DNA of 64,000 nucleotides, from assembly GCF_045679545.1 (NCBI RefSeq), contig NZ_CP166195.1, positions 868,001 to 932,000 of the forward strand, written 5' to 3'. The position numbers were made by a program, and so were the translations under genes. The stretch is from Enterovibrio sp045679545. Its GTDB lineage: Bacteria; Pseudomonadota; Gammaproteobacteria; Enterobacterales; Vibrionaceae. Below, piece after piece: positions 1 through 8,061 of the stretch. The notes beneath the pieces are model-generated. The model had not been told where the DNA came from. It ran no database searches and saw only the letters and a program-made list of their open reading frames with translations. Numbering within the stretch: position 1 is the stretch's first letter; each line of letters starts with the position of its first letter.

Positions 1-143
1 CTAGATTTCACGGAAGGATCACTACGAAAGCAGTTGATCGCGATCTGTTGACCTAGAGATTGCCAGCCGTAATGGTCAACCAATTCGGTGACGATTTGTT
101 CAAGTTTAAGCCCATGAAGAGGGTTATTAGGTTGGACGTTCAT
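1..143 (-). CDS. VF530-family DNA-binding protein (partial, C-terminus beyond window)
   Basis: Reading the minus strand from the ATG at 143 gives an open frame of 47 codons running off the left edge. It starts MNVQPNNPLHGLKLEQ and continues through VDHYGWQSLGQQI to CFRSDPSVKS. I recognise this as the N-terminal two thirds of the VF530 family (DUF2132), small proteins named after a Vibrio fischeri member and described as double-stranded-DNA binding. The family is usually about 70-80 residues, so roughly 25-30 residues are missing. Function beyond DNA binding is not known to me. Its presence supports a Vibrionaceae or related gammaproteobacterial source. Confidence 0.8.
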   Translation of the reverse strand, partial: MNVQPNNPLHGLKLEQIVTELVDHYGWQSLGQQIAINCFRSDPSVKS

Positions 144-265
144 GCTAAAGCCCGAGGGTGAGTGAATTCGGCTGCGACTTTGCCACAATGTGCGCTGCGC
201 TTCAATCTATCACGCAAAAAGAAAGGAAGCCTAAGCACTCTTCATGTGTTTATCCTGCAATACGA

Positions 266-595
266 TTAGCGACGCATAGACAGGCTTTGGTCTTTGAATT
301 GGTTAAGGCGGATACGTGTTTTAATGTCTTCACAAGCGCGTTGCACACTGAAGGTTTCTTGCGCAGTCAGGTGAAGCGAGAGAGTGCCTTTAAAACGAAT
401 ATCTTCGCAAATATCAGCTAGGCCTACTAAATCAGAGATTTTGGCGTCTTCGGGATCTTTTAATAGCTTCTCATGTTGCTTTTGAATTTGTATCACATAG
501 ATCTGACTGGAGTATGTGAGTGATGTCAGTAACATTGCCAACATTGAAAGGAACAAAACCAGAGATACGACAAGTAGAGGTTTATAGCTAGACAT
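266..595 (-). CDS. Small single-pass membrane protein, unknown function
   Basis: 109 residues. Residues about 7-29 form one strongly hydrophobic segment (VVSLVLFLSMLAMLLTSL) after a short positive N-terminus, so the protein is either anchored with its C-terminal part in the periplasm or carries an uncleaved signal. The remaining 80 residues are hydrophilic and helix-prone with two cysteines (DICEDIRF and RACEDIK). I do not recognise the family. It stands alone between the VF530 gene and the Fur-box region, on the same strand as the former. The coding call rests on length, the membrane segment at a sensible place and lack of a competing frame. Confidence 0.5.
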   Translation of the reverse strand: MSSYKPLLVVSLVLFLSMLAMLLTSLTYSSQIYVIQIQKQHEKLLKDPEDAKISDLVGLADICEDIRFKGTLSLHLTAQETFSVQRACEDIKTRIRLNQFKDQSLSMRR

Positions 596-826
596 ATTTA
601 TTATTCATACCATCGATGGAAATGGGGGCTCATATTTGAGAACGAGGAGTCTACTCTTCTGGGCATCGTTCGGGCAATAGTCTCAACAACGTTGATGCAG
701 GAAATATGTGATCACAATCAAATTATTGTTTTTATTCTCATATGATTGCAAATATAGATTTTGATTTGTCTTTTCTATTTCAGTGCGTTGGTTGCAATAG
801 TAGACCTTTCAGGAGAGACATGAGAT

Positions 827-845
827 TATAATGAGAATTAATATC
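827..845 (+). promoter_or_regulatory. Fur-box-like iron operator with embedded -10
   Basis: The 19 bases TATAATGAGAATTAATATC match the classical Fur consensus at 15 of 19 positions by my alignment. They start with a perfect TATAAT, so a bound repressor would cover the -10. I see no good -35. The site lies 17 bp before the start of the receiver-like gene at 862 and upstream of the TonB2-type operon, where iron control would be expected. Confidence 0.6.
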
Positions 846-861
846 ATTTAAGAGTTTAAAC

Positions 862-1227
862 ATGCCGGAATTACTTCTTATTGAAAGCAGGTTGTCTCCG
901 TGCGGTTGGGTGAAAACAACGTTTAGCCAACATGGCTGTAAAGTGACCCGCGTGCTTCATGTCAAGCAAGCAGAAAGGGCATTGCGCCAGTGCAAATTTG
1001 ATGTTGTGCTTATCGCATCTGAAGGGGTTTTGCCTTGCATGACGGATGTTAGGCGTTTAAGAGAAAGTACGACATTGCCCTTACTTGTATTGATGCCTAG
1101 TGCAACAGAGACGAATCAAACGGATCTTATCCAAGCGGGTGTGGACACATTAATCTGCGACAATATTGCTAGAGAAGCACTTTGGCCTGAGGTCGAACAC
1201 TTGTTAAATAGAAAGTGCCTGCAATAA
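862..1227 (+). CDS. Degenerate response-regulator receiver (pseudo-receiver) protein
   Basis: 121 residues with the size and alternating strand/helix pattern of a lone receiver domain: PELLLIESR as strand 1, DVVLIASEG as strand 3, LPLLVLMPSA as strand 4 and AGVDTLICDN as strand 5. In true receivers strand 3 ends in the phosphorylated aspartate; here that place reads LIAS, so no Asp is available, and the acidic pair after strand 1 is also missing (IESR). I infer a non-phosphorylated scaffold or a diverged signalling domain. It sits 17 bp after a Fur-like box and 165 bp before the TonB2-type operon on the same strand, so it may be iron-regulated and perhaps co-transcribed with it. Confidence 0.6.
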   Translation: MPELLLIESRLSPCGWVKTTFSQHGCKVTRVLHVKQAERALRQCKFDVVLIASEGVLPCMTDVRRLRESTTLPLLVLMPSATETNQTDLIQAGVDTLICDNIAREALWPEVEHLLNRKCLQ

Positions 1228-1281
1228 TGGCGCTAATTTTGCCACCGGGCTGTATGTATAGCCGTCGTTTTATTTCGGCAG

Positions 1282-1308
1282 TTGGCATTTATGCAATTGA
1301 TTTATAAT
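1282..1308 (+). promoter_or_regulatory. Candidate sigma-70 promoter before the TonB2-type operon
   Basis: TTGGCA at 1282-1287 and TATAAT at 1303-1308 are 15 bp apart; shifting the -10 to TAATGC at 1305-1310 gives 17 bp. This lies about 85 bp before the DUF3450 start and would let the operon be transcribed separately from the receiver-like gene. No clear Fur box overlaps it. Prediction by eye only. Confidence 0.35.
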
Positions 1309-1392
1309 GCATCTGTATTGAGGTAGTCACGCGCAATGTCGCGATTGTTTACAGTGTAAATATTGACCAAGTACATAGAGACACACTAATCC

Positions 1393-2184
1393 ATGAAATT
1401 ATTCTCGCGCATTTGCGTGATCAGTGCGATCAACTTGATAAGCATGCCGCATTTCGCGGGCGCCACCGAGCTTGATACGGCGGCTTCCATCGAGACAAGT
1501 ACCCTTGAGGCGGCAGCAGCCTCGCAAGTGCGTATTGATGCGAGTGACGACAGCTCTCAACAGATGAAAGCCGACATTGAGCGCCTTCAGAAAGAGATCG
1601 AAAACCTCACTGTCTATCGTCAACATCTTCAAAATTTGCTGAGCGATCAAAGCCAAGAGCAAGATCGGCTCAATCAGCAAATTGCAGAGATAGAGCAAAC
1701 GCGACAAGGTATCGTGCCTTTGATGTATGCGATGATCGATATGCTGGGTAATTGGGTGGAATCCGATATTCCGATCAAACCCGAGCGTCGTGAGCAACGT
1801 GTTGTTGAGTTAACAAGCATGATGTCACGGGCAGACGTGAGTGATGCAGAAAAATTTCGCCGAATTCTCGAAGCCTACCAAATTGAACTCGACTATGGCA
1901 CGAAGCTTGGGGTTTATCAGAAGAGAATTTCATTGGATGGCGTTACCCGAGATGTTGACGTGCTGCACCTGGGTCGTTTGTCGCTTGTCGCTCAAAGTCT
2001 AGATGGCAAGGCATTCTGGTATTTCGATCGCCTTAAATCTGAATGGCGACCTGTTTCCGCTTCTGGAAATGACATGGACGAGCTGCGTCTGGCCTATCAA
2101 GTGGCGAACAAAAACGCGGCACCGACTCTGTTGAACTTACCTCTTTCATTGGTTCCGCCTTCACAATCGGAGGCACAAAAATGA
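1393..2184 (+). CDS. DUF3450 family periplasmic coiled-coil protein of the TonB2 operon
   Basis: 263 residues. A signal peptide (residues 1 to about 24, ending near FAGA-TE) leads into a coiled coil at about 55-110 (QMKADIERLQKEIENL onward), then a globular part with YAMIDMLGNW and GRLSLVAQSLDGKAFWY. This matches the DUF3450 proteins that open the TtpC-TonB2 operon in vibrios. The stop overlaps the ttpC start by 4 bp (ATGA). Export to the periplasm and a helper role to the energy-transducing complex are inferred from operon position; no biochemical activity is known to me. Confidence 0.8.
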   Translation: MKLFSRICVISAINLISMPHFAGATELDTAASIETSTLEAAAASQVRIDASDDSSQQMKADIERLQKEIENLTVYRQHLQNLLSDQSQEQDRLNQQIAEIEQTRQGIVPLMYAMIDMLGNWVESDIPIKPERREQRVVELTSMMSRADVSDAEKFRRILEAYQIELDYGTKLGVYQKRISLDGVTRDVDVLHLGRLSLVAQSLDGKAFWYFDRLKSEWRPVSASGNDMDELRLAYQVANKNAAPTLLNLPLSLVPPSQSEAQK

Positions 2185-3539
2185 ACCTCAAGAAATTTTT
2201 CCCATGTGTGCTTTTGGCACTGACCGTGAGCACTGTCGCCTTTCCTGCGCTGAGTGATTTGGTGTCGGCTTCACAAGAAGCGCATATTGTTGGCAAACAA
2301 CATAACAGTGAGCGTGAGTCCACGTTTAAAGTGAAAGAAGCCTCACTAAGAAGTCAATTGGAGGCATTGCAAGCGCAGCAGCAAGCGCTCGAGAGCGAAA
2401 CAGCGAAACTGAGTGATGATTTTACCGCTAACGAAAAGATACTGGCCGACCTTGAGCAAACGCTCCGTTTAGAAACGGGCAGTTTAGGCGAAGTGTTTGG
2501 TGTAGTGCGACAAGTCGGGAAAGAGCTTCAGCAGGCGCGTGTCGATTCGCCAGTCGCTGTCACTCTAGTTGATTCTGACTATGAGCGAGCGCTCGATGTT
2601 ATCGCTGACGCCAAAGTCTTGCCTTCCCTTTCCATCTTAAATGCCCTGTTTGCAGGTATATCGAAAGATTTGGTCGCCAGTGGTGAAATCACACCCGTGC
2701 AAGCCAAAGTGCGAGATGCAAATGGCGTGATCAACGAACAATCCATTCAGCGAATAGGAAATATTGCGCTGGTGGGCCAAGACGGATACTTGGAATGGGA
2801 TAGCACGCGCCAACAAGCCAATTTGCTGCCTTATCAACCCAAAGGCGGCTTGACGAGCACGGCACTGGATCAGACGAACGCCGGAGATCTTATCCTCATC
2901 GACCCAACCCGTGGCGCTGTGCTTGAGCAACTGTTTAATACGCCGACATTGTCGCAACGATTCGAGCAGGCTGGAATTGTCGGCAAAATCATTGCTGCAC
3001 TGCTGGCGGTGGGGCTGGGTATTGCATTAGTACGAGGTGTGATGCTGTTTCGAACGGGCTTAATGATTCGCGCCCAGATCAAGCACCCAGAAACGCCGAA
3101 CGATAACCCGTTAGGCCGTGTGTTGAAGGTATACCACTCTGAGCCCAACCGTTCACTGGATTCGTTAGAGCTTAGATTAATGGAGACCATCATGGATGAG
3201 CAGCAAGGCTTAGAGAAAGGTCTGTCGATGCTTAAACTGCTCGCCGCACTCGCCCCTATGCTTGGCCTGTTGGGGACGGTCACAGGCATGATTGAAACTT
3301 TTCAGGTTATCACTCAATTCGGCAACAGCGAACCTACCGTGATGGCGGGAGGGATATCTATGGCCCTAATCACCACAGTGATGGGCCTGGTTGCTGCCAT
3401 GCCGCTGCTCCTTGCACATAACCTACTGACCACGCAGGCGGAAATATTACGCGGTACGTTGGAAAAAGTGGGCGTGAGTTTGGTCGCGCAACAGTCAGAA
3501 ATGTTTGGCCCATCTTCTGTTGTCGAGCTGCGAGCATGA
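2181..3539 (+). CDS. ttpC: TtpC-like MotA/TolQ/ExbB proton-channel family protein
   Basis: 452 residues, much longer than ExbB (about 180-240). A signal peptide is followed by a periplasmic coiled coil at about 35-100 and a soluble region. Then come three membrane segments at about 268-290, 345-375 and 392-415 in the MotA/TolQ/ExbB pattern, including LGLLGTVTGMIETF. In vibrios TtpC is a fourth component needed for the TonB2 system to energise outer-membrane siderophore receptors. Four-base overlaps with the DUF3450 gene and exbB indicate translational coupling. The large periplasmic domain separates it from the ordinary ExbB that follows directly. Confidence 0.88.
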   Translation: MNLKKFFPCVLLALTVSTVAFPALSDLVSASQEAHIVGKQHNSERESTFKVKEASLRSQLEALQAQQQALESETAKLSDDFTANEKILADLEQTLRLETGSLGEVFGVVRQVGKELQQARVDSPVAVTLVDSDYERALDVIADAKVLPSLSILNALFAGISKDLVASGEITPVQAKVRDANGVINEQSIQRIGNIALVGQDGYLEWDSTRQQANLLPYQPKGGLTSTALDQTNAGDLILIDPTRGAVLEQLFNTPTLSQRFEQAGIVGKIIAALLAVGLGIALVRGVMLFRTGLMIRAQIKHPETPNDNPLGRVLKVYHSEPNRSLDSLELRLMETIMDEQQGLEKGLSMLKLLAALAPMLGLLGTVTGMIETFQVITQFGNSEPTVMAGGISMALITTVMGLVAAMPLLLAHNLLTTQAEILRGTLEKVGVSLVAQQSEMFGPSSVVELRA

Positions 3540-4087
3540 CAGATATAGCCCTTTACCAGCCCAATTTTGCCGACCAATGGTGGTCGTCACTAGCGAACTT
3601 TATGACACAAGGTGGCCCTGTTTTATGGGGGTTGGCATTGGTCGCGGGTATGTGTTGGTTGGTGGTGGTGGAGCGAGTGCTTTTTATTGCACTTATCTTC
3701 CCAAATACTCATCAATCCTTAGTATCACGCTGGGAGAGCCGAGATAATCAAGCAACGTGGGCATCTCGCGTGATTCGCGACGGCTGGCTGTTTGACGCGC
3801 ATACCATGCTGTTTCGTCACCTTAATTTTATCAAAGGGTTGGTGGCGATTTGCCCCATGCTCGGCTTGCTTGGCACGGTCACGGGAATGATCACGGTTTT
3901 TGATGTGATTGCGACAGATGGCAACAGCGATCCGCGGTCGATGGCGGCGGGTATTTCGATGGCAACATTGCCCACGCTGGCGGGGATGGTGATCGCCCTT
4001 GCAGGAATGTTTGCACATGCGCGGCTGTTCAAAGCCTGTGAACGCCGAGAAGCCGCATTATCTAAAGCGTTGAGGAGCCAGCAGTGA
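3536..4087 (+). CDS. exbB2: ExbB2, inner-membrane component of TonB2 complex
   Basis: 183 residues with three membrane segments: about 25-47 (VLWGLALVAGMCWLVVV), about 100-125 (LVAICPMLGLLGTVTGMI) and about 140-165 (GISMATLPTLAGMVIALAG). The second carries the family hallmark LLGTVTGM. ExbB forms the pentameric proton channel around ExbD and TonB. It overlaps ttpC and exbD by 4 bp each. The similarity of its channel domain to TtpC suggests the two arose by duplication. The start at 3536 is set by the overlap with the ttpC stop. Confidence 0.9.
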   Translation: MTDIALYQPNFADQWWSSLANFMTQGGPVLWGLALVAGMCWLVVVERVLFIALIFPNTHQSLVSRWESRDNQATWASRVIRDGWLFDAHTMLFRHLNFIKGLVAICPMLGLLGTVTGMITVFDVIATDGNSDPRSMAAGISMATLPTLAGMVIALAGMFAHARLFKACERREAALSKALRSQQ

Positions 4088-4488
4088 GATTTCAACGCCA
4101 ACAAAAACCTAGAGAAGATGCACAGATTGATTTGACGTCCATGCTGGATATTGTCTTTATCATGCTGATCTTTTTTATCGTGACAAGCTCGTTTGTTCGA
4201 GAGCCTGGCGTTGATGTTAATCGCCCAAGCGCCAGTCACGCTTCGGCTCAAAAAAGTGTCGGTATTATCGTCGCGATCACTGCCAACAATGATATCTACA
4301 TCGACAAGCAACGTGTGGATGAAGAACGCCTTGAAGCGACGTTAGCAAGGATGGTGACCGAACAGCCTGACGCCTCATTGGTGATCCAAGCTGACAAGCT
4401 GGCCTATAACGGTACAGTCGTGACTGTTATCGATGCTGCCAAAGGCGCGGGTATTGATAAAATCGCGTTGGCGGCGGAGCAAGGTTAA
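4084..4488 (+). CDS. exbD2: ExbD2, biopolymer transport protein
   Basis: 134 residues, normal for ExbD. A short cytoplasmic N-terminus leads to one membrane helix with Asp22 in LTSMLDIVFIMLIFF; this is the family's essential protonatable aspartate, in the usual place. The periplasmic domain (about 45-134) keeps the ExbD/TolR pattern, with DIYIDKQRVDEERLE and LVIQADK. It converts proton flow through ExbB into TonB movement. The upstream gene overlaps by 4 bp and tonB starts on its last base, giving a fully coupled operon. Confidence 0.92.
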   Translation: MRFQRQQKPREDAQIDLTSMLDIVFIMLIFFIVTSSFVREPGVDVNRPSASHASAQKSVGIIVAITANNDIYIDKQRVDEERLEATLARMVTEQPDASLVIQADKLAYNGTVVTVIDAAKGAGIDKIALAAEQG

Positions 4489-5186
4489 TGCTGCGTTGGT
4501 TGTTGGCAATACCCATTGCGGGGCTTTGCGTTCTCGCTCTGTTTGCTGTTATGGCTAGCATGATTGAACCTTCTCGCCCCAACAATTCGCGAGTTGGCAA
4601 TTCACTGGCTTTCGATATTGTGATGGTAGAACCTGAAGCTGAGTTGGCACGCCGAGAGCGCGTGCTGCCGCCTAAACCTGAACCCCCGCCACCGCCTATT
4701 GAACCACCCACACCTGCTGTGAGTGAACGCGTCGCCAGTATGAATGACACGAACGCATCGCTGAACATGAGTGAATTTTTGCCTGATGTTGCTGACCTTT
4801 CCAACATTGCTTTGGATATCCGTGTGACAGGGATTGAAACGGCATTGCCTGTTGTATCCCCACTCGCCGTTGGGCCTGTGGGAGATTTGCCATCCGTGAA
4901 TGTTGGCGCACCTCAGGAAGCGACTCCGATAGTGCGCGTTGAAGCGGCCTATCCACCCAAAGCATTGAAGCGCGGTATTGAGGGCTATGTCGTGATTGCA
5001 TTTACCATCGATCAGCAAGGGCGTCCGAGAGATTTGAAGGTGATAGATGCAAAGCCAAAACGACTGTTTGAGCGTGAAGCACTGCGAGCACTTAAGAAAT
5101 GGAAATATGCACCGAAGCGTGTGGACGGCAAGGCCATTGAACAACCGGAACAAACAGTGATGTTTGAGTTTGCGGTCGCGAAATGA
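4488..5186 (+). CDS. tonB2: TonB2 family energy transducer
   Basis: 232 residues. An N-terminal membrane anchor (about 1-25) is followed by a short proline-rich spacer (PPKPEPPPPPIEPPTPAV, about 63-80) and a C-terminal TonB domain (about 143-232) with the YPPKALKRGIEGYV motif and a final LKKWKYAPKRVDG strand. The proline spacer is short compared with TonB1-type proteins, a known feature of the TonB2 group. It carries energy from ExbBD/TtpC to TonB-dependent receptors, mainly for iron chelates. No receptor gene lies in this window, so the substrate cannot be read here. Confidence 0.9.
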   Translation: MLRWLLAIPIAGLCVLALFAVMASMIEPSRPNNSRVGNSLAFDIVMVEPEAELARRERVLPPKPEPPPPPIEPPTPAVSERVASMNDTNASLNMSEFLPDVADLSNIALDIRVTGIETALPVVSPLAVGPVGDLPSVNVGAPQEATPIVRVEAAYPPKALKRGIEGYVVIAFTIDQQGRPRDLKVIDAKPKRLFEREALRALKKWKYAPKRVDGKAIEQPEQTVMFEFAVAK

Positions 5187-6403
5187 GTTCTCGTATCCAC
5201 GCCTTTGTTTTTCTCTGCCTTCGTTTGACACTGAGCTTGGTGTTGGCGGTTAGTTTGATGCCGTCTCCTGCTAGTGCGGGGTCCCTTTCTGCTAACACTG
5301 TGGCAAAGGTGCAACGTGCGATCACCTTTCAGCAACAGAACAAATGGCAAGAGGCGAGAGCAGTGTTGGAGGGTATGCCCACTGCAAACCTGTATCCCGC
5401 CAAAAACTATGACGCAGCGTTTGTTCATCGCATGCTAGGCAGCTTGTATTGGCAATTAGAAGAGCCGAATAAGGCCATTAAGGCATTAAGATCCGCTGTT
5501 GATAGTCATGAGCTTGAACAGAGTGCCCAGCGTTCAGCGCAGCGAATGCTTGCTGATATTTTGCTATCACAAGCGCGCTATGACGAAGCCCTGACGCGGT
5601 ATTACTCACTGACGGCTGATAAACCTCAAGCATCCTCAGATCAGTCTGTGCTGACCAAAGAGCTGGCGGATATTTGGCTGCGTATTGCGCAGGCACACTA
5701 TCAAAATCAGCAAGCAAAACAGGCGTTACGTGCGGTCGAAAAACACCTGTCGCTAACTGCCGCGAAGGTTTCTTCCTTGTCGTTGAAATTGGGTGCTCAG
5801 ATCACCCTCAAGCATTGGAAGGGCAGCATCATGACGCTTAAGCAACTGCTCAGGCTCGAACCGACCAACAAAACGTGGTGGCTGCAATTAGCTGGGAGCT
5901 ATCAGCAACTCAATCAGCCGGCAAAGATGTTGAATACCCTTGTATTAGCGACGCGAGAAGGCATCAAGCTTTCTTCTTCCGAGAAAAAGATGATGGCACA
6001 ACTCTATGCGCAGCAGGGAGTGCCCGAAAAAGCGGCTGCCTTAATGCATGAGTTGAATGCGGACGAGGCCAAAGCGGGCTCATTGGCGATCGAAGCCAGT
6101 TACTGGCACAAAGCGAAAGAGTGGGAAAATGCGATGGCATCTTGGCAGCGTGCGGCAGAAAAAGATAATCAGTACCGCTTGGCGTTGGCGCAGTTGCAGC
6201 TTCAACGTGGTTTGTACCGAGATGCTTTGGTGAATTTCGCCTTGGTAACGGAGCAAAACCAAGAGGCACCAGTTGCTCTTGCTCAAGCAATGGCTTACGC
6301 CAAGCTGGGTGATCTCGATAATGCACTTCAACATGCAAAGCGTGCTCACGAGATTGAGCCGACTGCCCAAAGTGAAAGCTGGATTCAATACCTTAGTCAT
6401 TAA
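5183..6403 (+). CDS. TPR protein, last gene of the TonB2 operon
   Basis: 406 residues. A signal peptide (about 1-33, ending SPASAGS) precedes an array of helical pairs that reads as tetratricopeptide repeats: for example MLGSLYWQLEEPNKAIKALR, WWLQLAGSYQQLNQPAKML and AMAYAKLGDLDNALQHAKRA near the end. A periplasmic TPR gene occupies this same position in vibrio TonB2 operons. It overlaps tonB by 4 bp. TPRs bind proteins, so a scaffold for the transduction complex is likely but not shown. Confidence 0.8.
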   Translation: MSSRIHAFVFLCLRLTLSLVLAVSLMPSPASAGSLSANTVAKVQRAITFQQQNKWQEARAVLEGMPTANLYPAKNYDAAFVHRMLGSLYWQLEEPNKAIKALRSAVDSHELEQSAQRSAQRMLADILLSQARYDEALTRYYSLTADKPQASSDQSVLTKELADIWLRIAQAHYQNQQAKQALRAVEKHLSLTAAKVSSLSLKLGAQITLKHWKGSIMTLKQLLRLEPTNKTWWLQLAGSYQQLNQPAKMLNTLVLATREGIKLSSSEKKMMAQLYAQQGVPEKAAALMHELNADEAKAGSLAIEASYWHKAKEWENAMASWQRAAEKDNQYRLALAQLQLQRGLYRDALVNFALVTEQNQEAPVALAQAMAYAKLGDLDNALQHAKRAHEIEPTAQSESWIQYLSH

Positions 6404-6629
6404 CACAAGCTGGCTGCTGGCAATGCATTAGCAGGTGTTAAGAATTTATATTCGCATTAGGTGTTGATAAGCACATCATTCTCGCTTTATTATCGTTCCT
6501 GACCTTGTTTTCCCCCTGATTTGCGTGGGTGCAATGGTTAAATATTCGGCATGAAGACCATGTTTTCTGTCGGCTAAGAAAAACGCCAATTTGAGCTATT
6601 CGTGCTCCTCTTTAAGAGATAATCCCTGA

Positions 6630-7178
6630 ATGACGTTAGATCTCATCACCGAAATCCTCGGATGGACATCCGTTGCTTTCTACATCGGTATTACCATATT
6701 TAATACCATGAAATTTACGCGCTATGCTGCGTTTTGCTCGGCAACGAACGATACGCTTTGGGCGTTTTTGATGGGATGGTGGCCAAAAGTCATTCTTAAC
6801 CTGTCAGTGGCATCACTGAATACTTATCGTTATGCCAAAGACTTCACGAATGCATCAAAAACGGTCATTCTTGGTCTGGGTGGTGTTATGGCGGCAGGTA
6901 TTCTTTATATCGCTTATGTCGCAGTCACGGCATTTATCGCGGAACCTACACTGGCTGTTGCTTTGCAGTTTGCAGATTTGGGCGTGATTTTGTTGGCACT
7001 GTATATGACGACTTTGACCAACTACCGCAAGCTCATGCTGATCTCGGGTTTCATCGGTATGGCTGCTTACTACGGCAACACGCAAATGATGATCATCAAA
7101 GTGCTAGTGATTGGCATTATGAGCTTCAAGCTTCTGTTCGATAAATCACAAAACACGGAAAGCGCTGAAGCGGTTTAA
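6630..7178 (+). CDS. Integral membrane protein, possibly YgjV-like
   Basis: 182 residues with about five or six membrane segments covering most of its length (GWTSVAFYIGITIF, VILGLGGVMAAGILYIAYVAV, LQFADLGVILLALYM, LMLISGFIGMAAYYG, IIKVLVIGIMSFKLL). The order of short helices, with paired Trp-Gly residues after the first and a small final helix, recalls the YgjV/Imp-YgjV family, but I am not certain. No catalytic motif is visible. It has its own 226-bp upstream gap and a shared terminator downstream, so it is probably monocistronic. Substrate and role unknown. Confidence 0.55.
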   Translation: MTLDLITEILGWTSVAFYIGITIFNTMKFTRYAAFCSATNDTLWAFLMGWWPKVILNLSVASLNTYRYAKDFTNASKTVILGLGGVMAAGILYIAYVAVTAFIAEPTLAVALQFADLGVILLALYMTTLTNYRKLMLISGFIGMAAYYGNTQMMIIKVLVIGIMSFKLLFDKSQNTESAEAV

Positions 7179-7215
7179 TGCCAATCAGAACTGTCTTAAC
7201 AGGCAAGGATGCCAC

Positions 7216-7242
7216 AATGAGTGACGCCGTCACTCATTTTTC
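7216..7242. terminator. Bidirectional terminator between convergent genes
   Basis: Ten-base perfect stem AATGAGTGAC (7216-7225), loop GCC, GTCACTCATT (7229-7238), followed by five T. It overlaps the stop codon of the acetyltransferase on the minus strand and serves the membrane gene ending at 7178. Confidence 0.75.
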
Positions 7243-8061
7243 TGGGAGAGAAAGTTCCTCTGATGTGGCTAGTCCGCCGTTTACCATGTCTTGGCACCGT
7301 GGACAGTCAATGCTGCACTGAGTAATCGTGGGGTTGATTACAATAGCGTGCTGACAAGCTGTCACCAGTGATGCCAATGGGTAGGCTGTCCATGCTGCCA
7401 ACCCTACGTTGGCCGTTGTCCCCACGTGACGCAACGTATCTTCTAGCTGATGAAAACCTTCAGAGCAACTACCTATACACACTTCAACATCACCGCGTGA
7501 CGCCGTGCGTGCCCACCGACGAAATAATTCTCGCCCCGCCAATTGTTCCGCGAAATGGATTGGCGTAATACTGTTAAGCATGACACCGATTGCTAACACG
7601 ATAGCCTCTGAAGCGTCTTCGCAGTTGTAGTGCGCATACACATCAATATCTGTTTGATGAGCCAATACCGCAGCGGCTTTGGGGCCAACACCTGCAAAGC
7701 TGCTGATAGGGTGCTCCGTTCTTACGCGATTTGGGTGGTTAACCACGGCTGCAGCAAAAGCGCCCATTGAGGGTTCTATCACGTTGGCGTTTGCGTCAAA
7801 GGGGAAGATGTTCTCAAACTGCCATTCGCCACGATGTCCGTTTTGTGTGTAATGGTAATCACTGGGAGGAAGGCACAGGGTGTCATAGTTAAAGGCTGGG
7901 ACGATCACGGTACATCCAGCTTCGAGCAAGATATCGAGCAAGGCTGCCGCACCGCCATCAAGCTTACCTAGTGAACGCATAGAAGCATGTACGAACAGCA
8001 CTTTATTGCGCAGAGAAAGCGTGTGAAGCGCGGCTTCTATTTCAGACGGTGTGCGGTTCAT
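7234..8061 (-). CDS. AAC(3)-family (YokD-like) N-acetyltransferase in an amino-sugar operon
   Basis: 275 residues of the aminoglycoside 3-N-acetyltransferase fold: VLFVHASMRSLGKLDGG at the N-terminus, VIVPAFNYD, RTEHPISSFAGVGPKA and a His-containing TPIHFAEQL region. Enzymes of this fold move acetyl from acetyl-CoA to an amine. The start overlaps the end of the GH20-like gene by 4 bp, so the two are coupled. That context points to an amino sugar released by the glycosidase as acceptor, rather than drug resistance. Unusually, the C-terminal part has CSIDCPRC (about 248-255), a CxxxCxxC cluster I do not associate with AAC(3), possibly a metal site. Confidence 0.8.
   Translation of the reverse strand: MNRTPSEIEAALHTLSLRNKVLFVHASMRSLGKLDGGAAALLDILLEAGCTVIVPAFNYDTLCLPPSDYHYTQNGHRGEWQFENIFPFDANANVIEPSMGAFAAAVVNHPNRVRTEHPISSFAGVGPKAAAVLAHQTDIDVYAHYNCEDASEAIVLAIGVMLNSITPIHFAEQLAGRELFRRWARTASRGDVEVCIGSCSEGFHQLEDTLRHVGTTANVGLAAWTAYPLASLVTACQHAIVINPTITQCSIDCPRCQDMVNGGLATSEELSLPEK

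Noticed and set aside
862..1227. Functional phosphorylated response regulator
   Set aside because: The aspartate at the end of strand 3 and the acidic pair are missing, and no histidine kinase is adjacent.
3505..3747. Plus-strand open frame across the ttpC/exbB junction
   Set aside because: It overlaps conserved ExbB coding sequence in another frame and has no family features.
7234..8061. Aminoglycoside resistance gene
   Set aside because: The fold matches AAC(3), but the gene is coupled to a glycosidase and ROK regulator, with no sign of a resistance cassette or mobile element.
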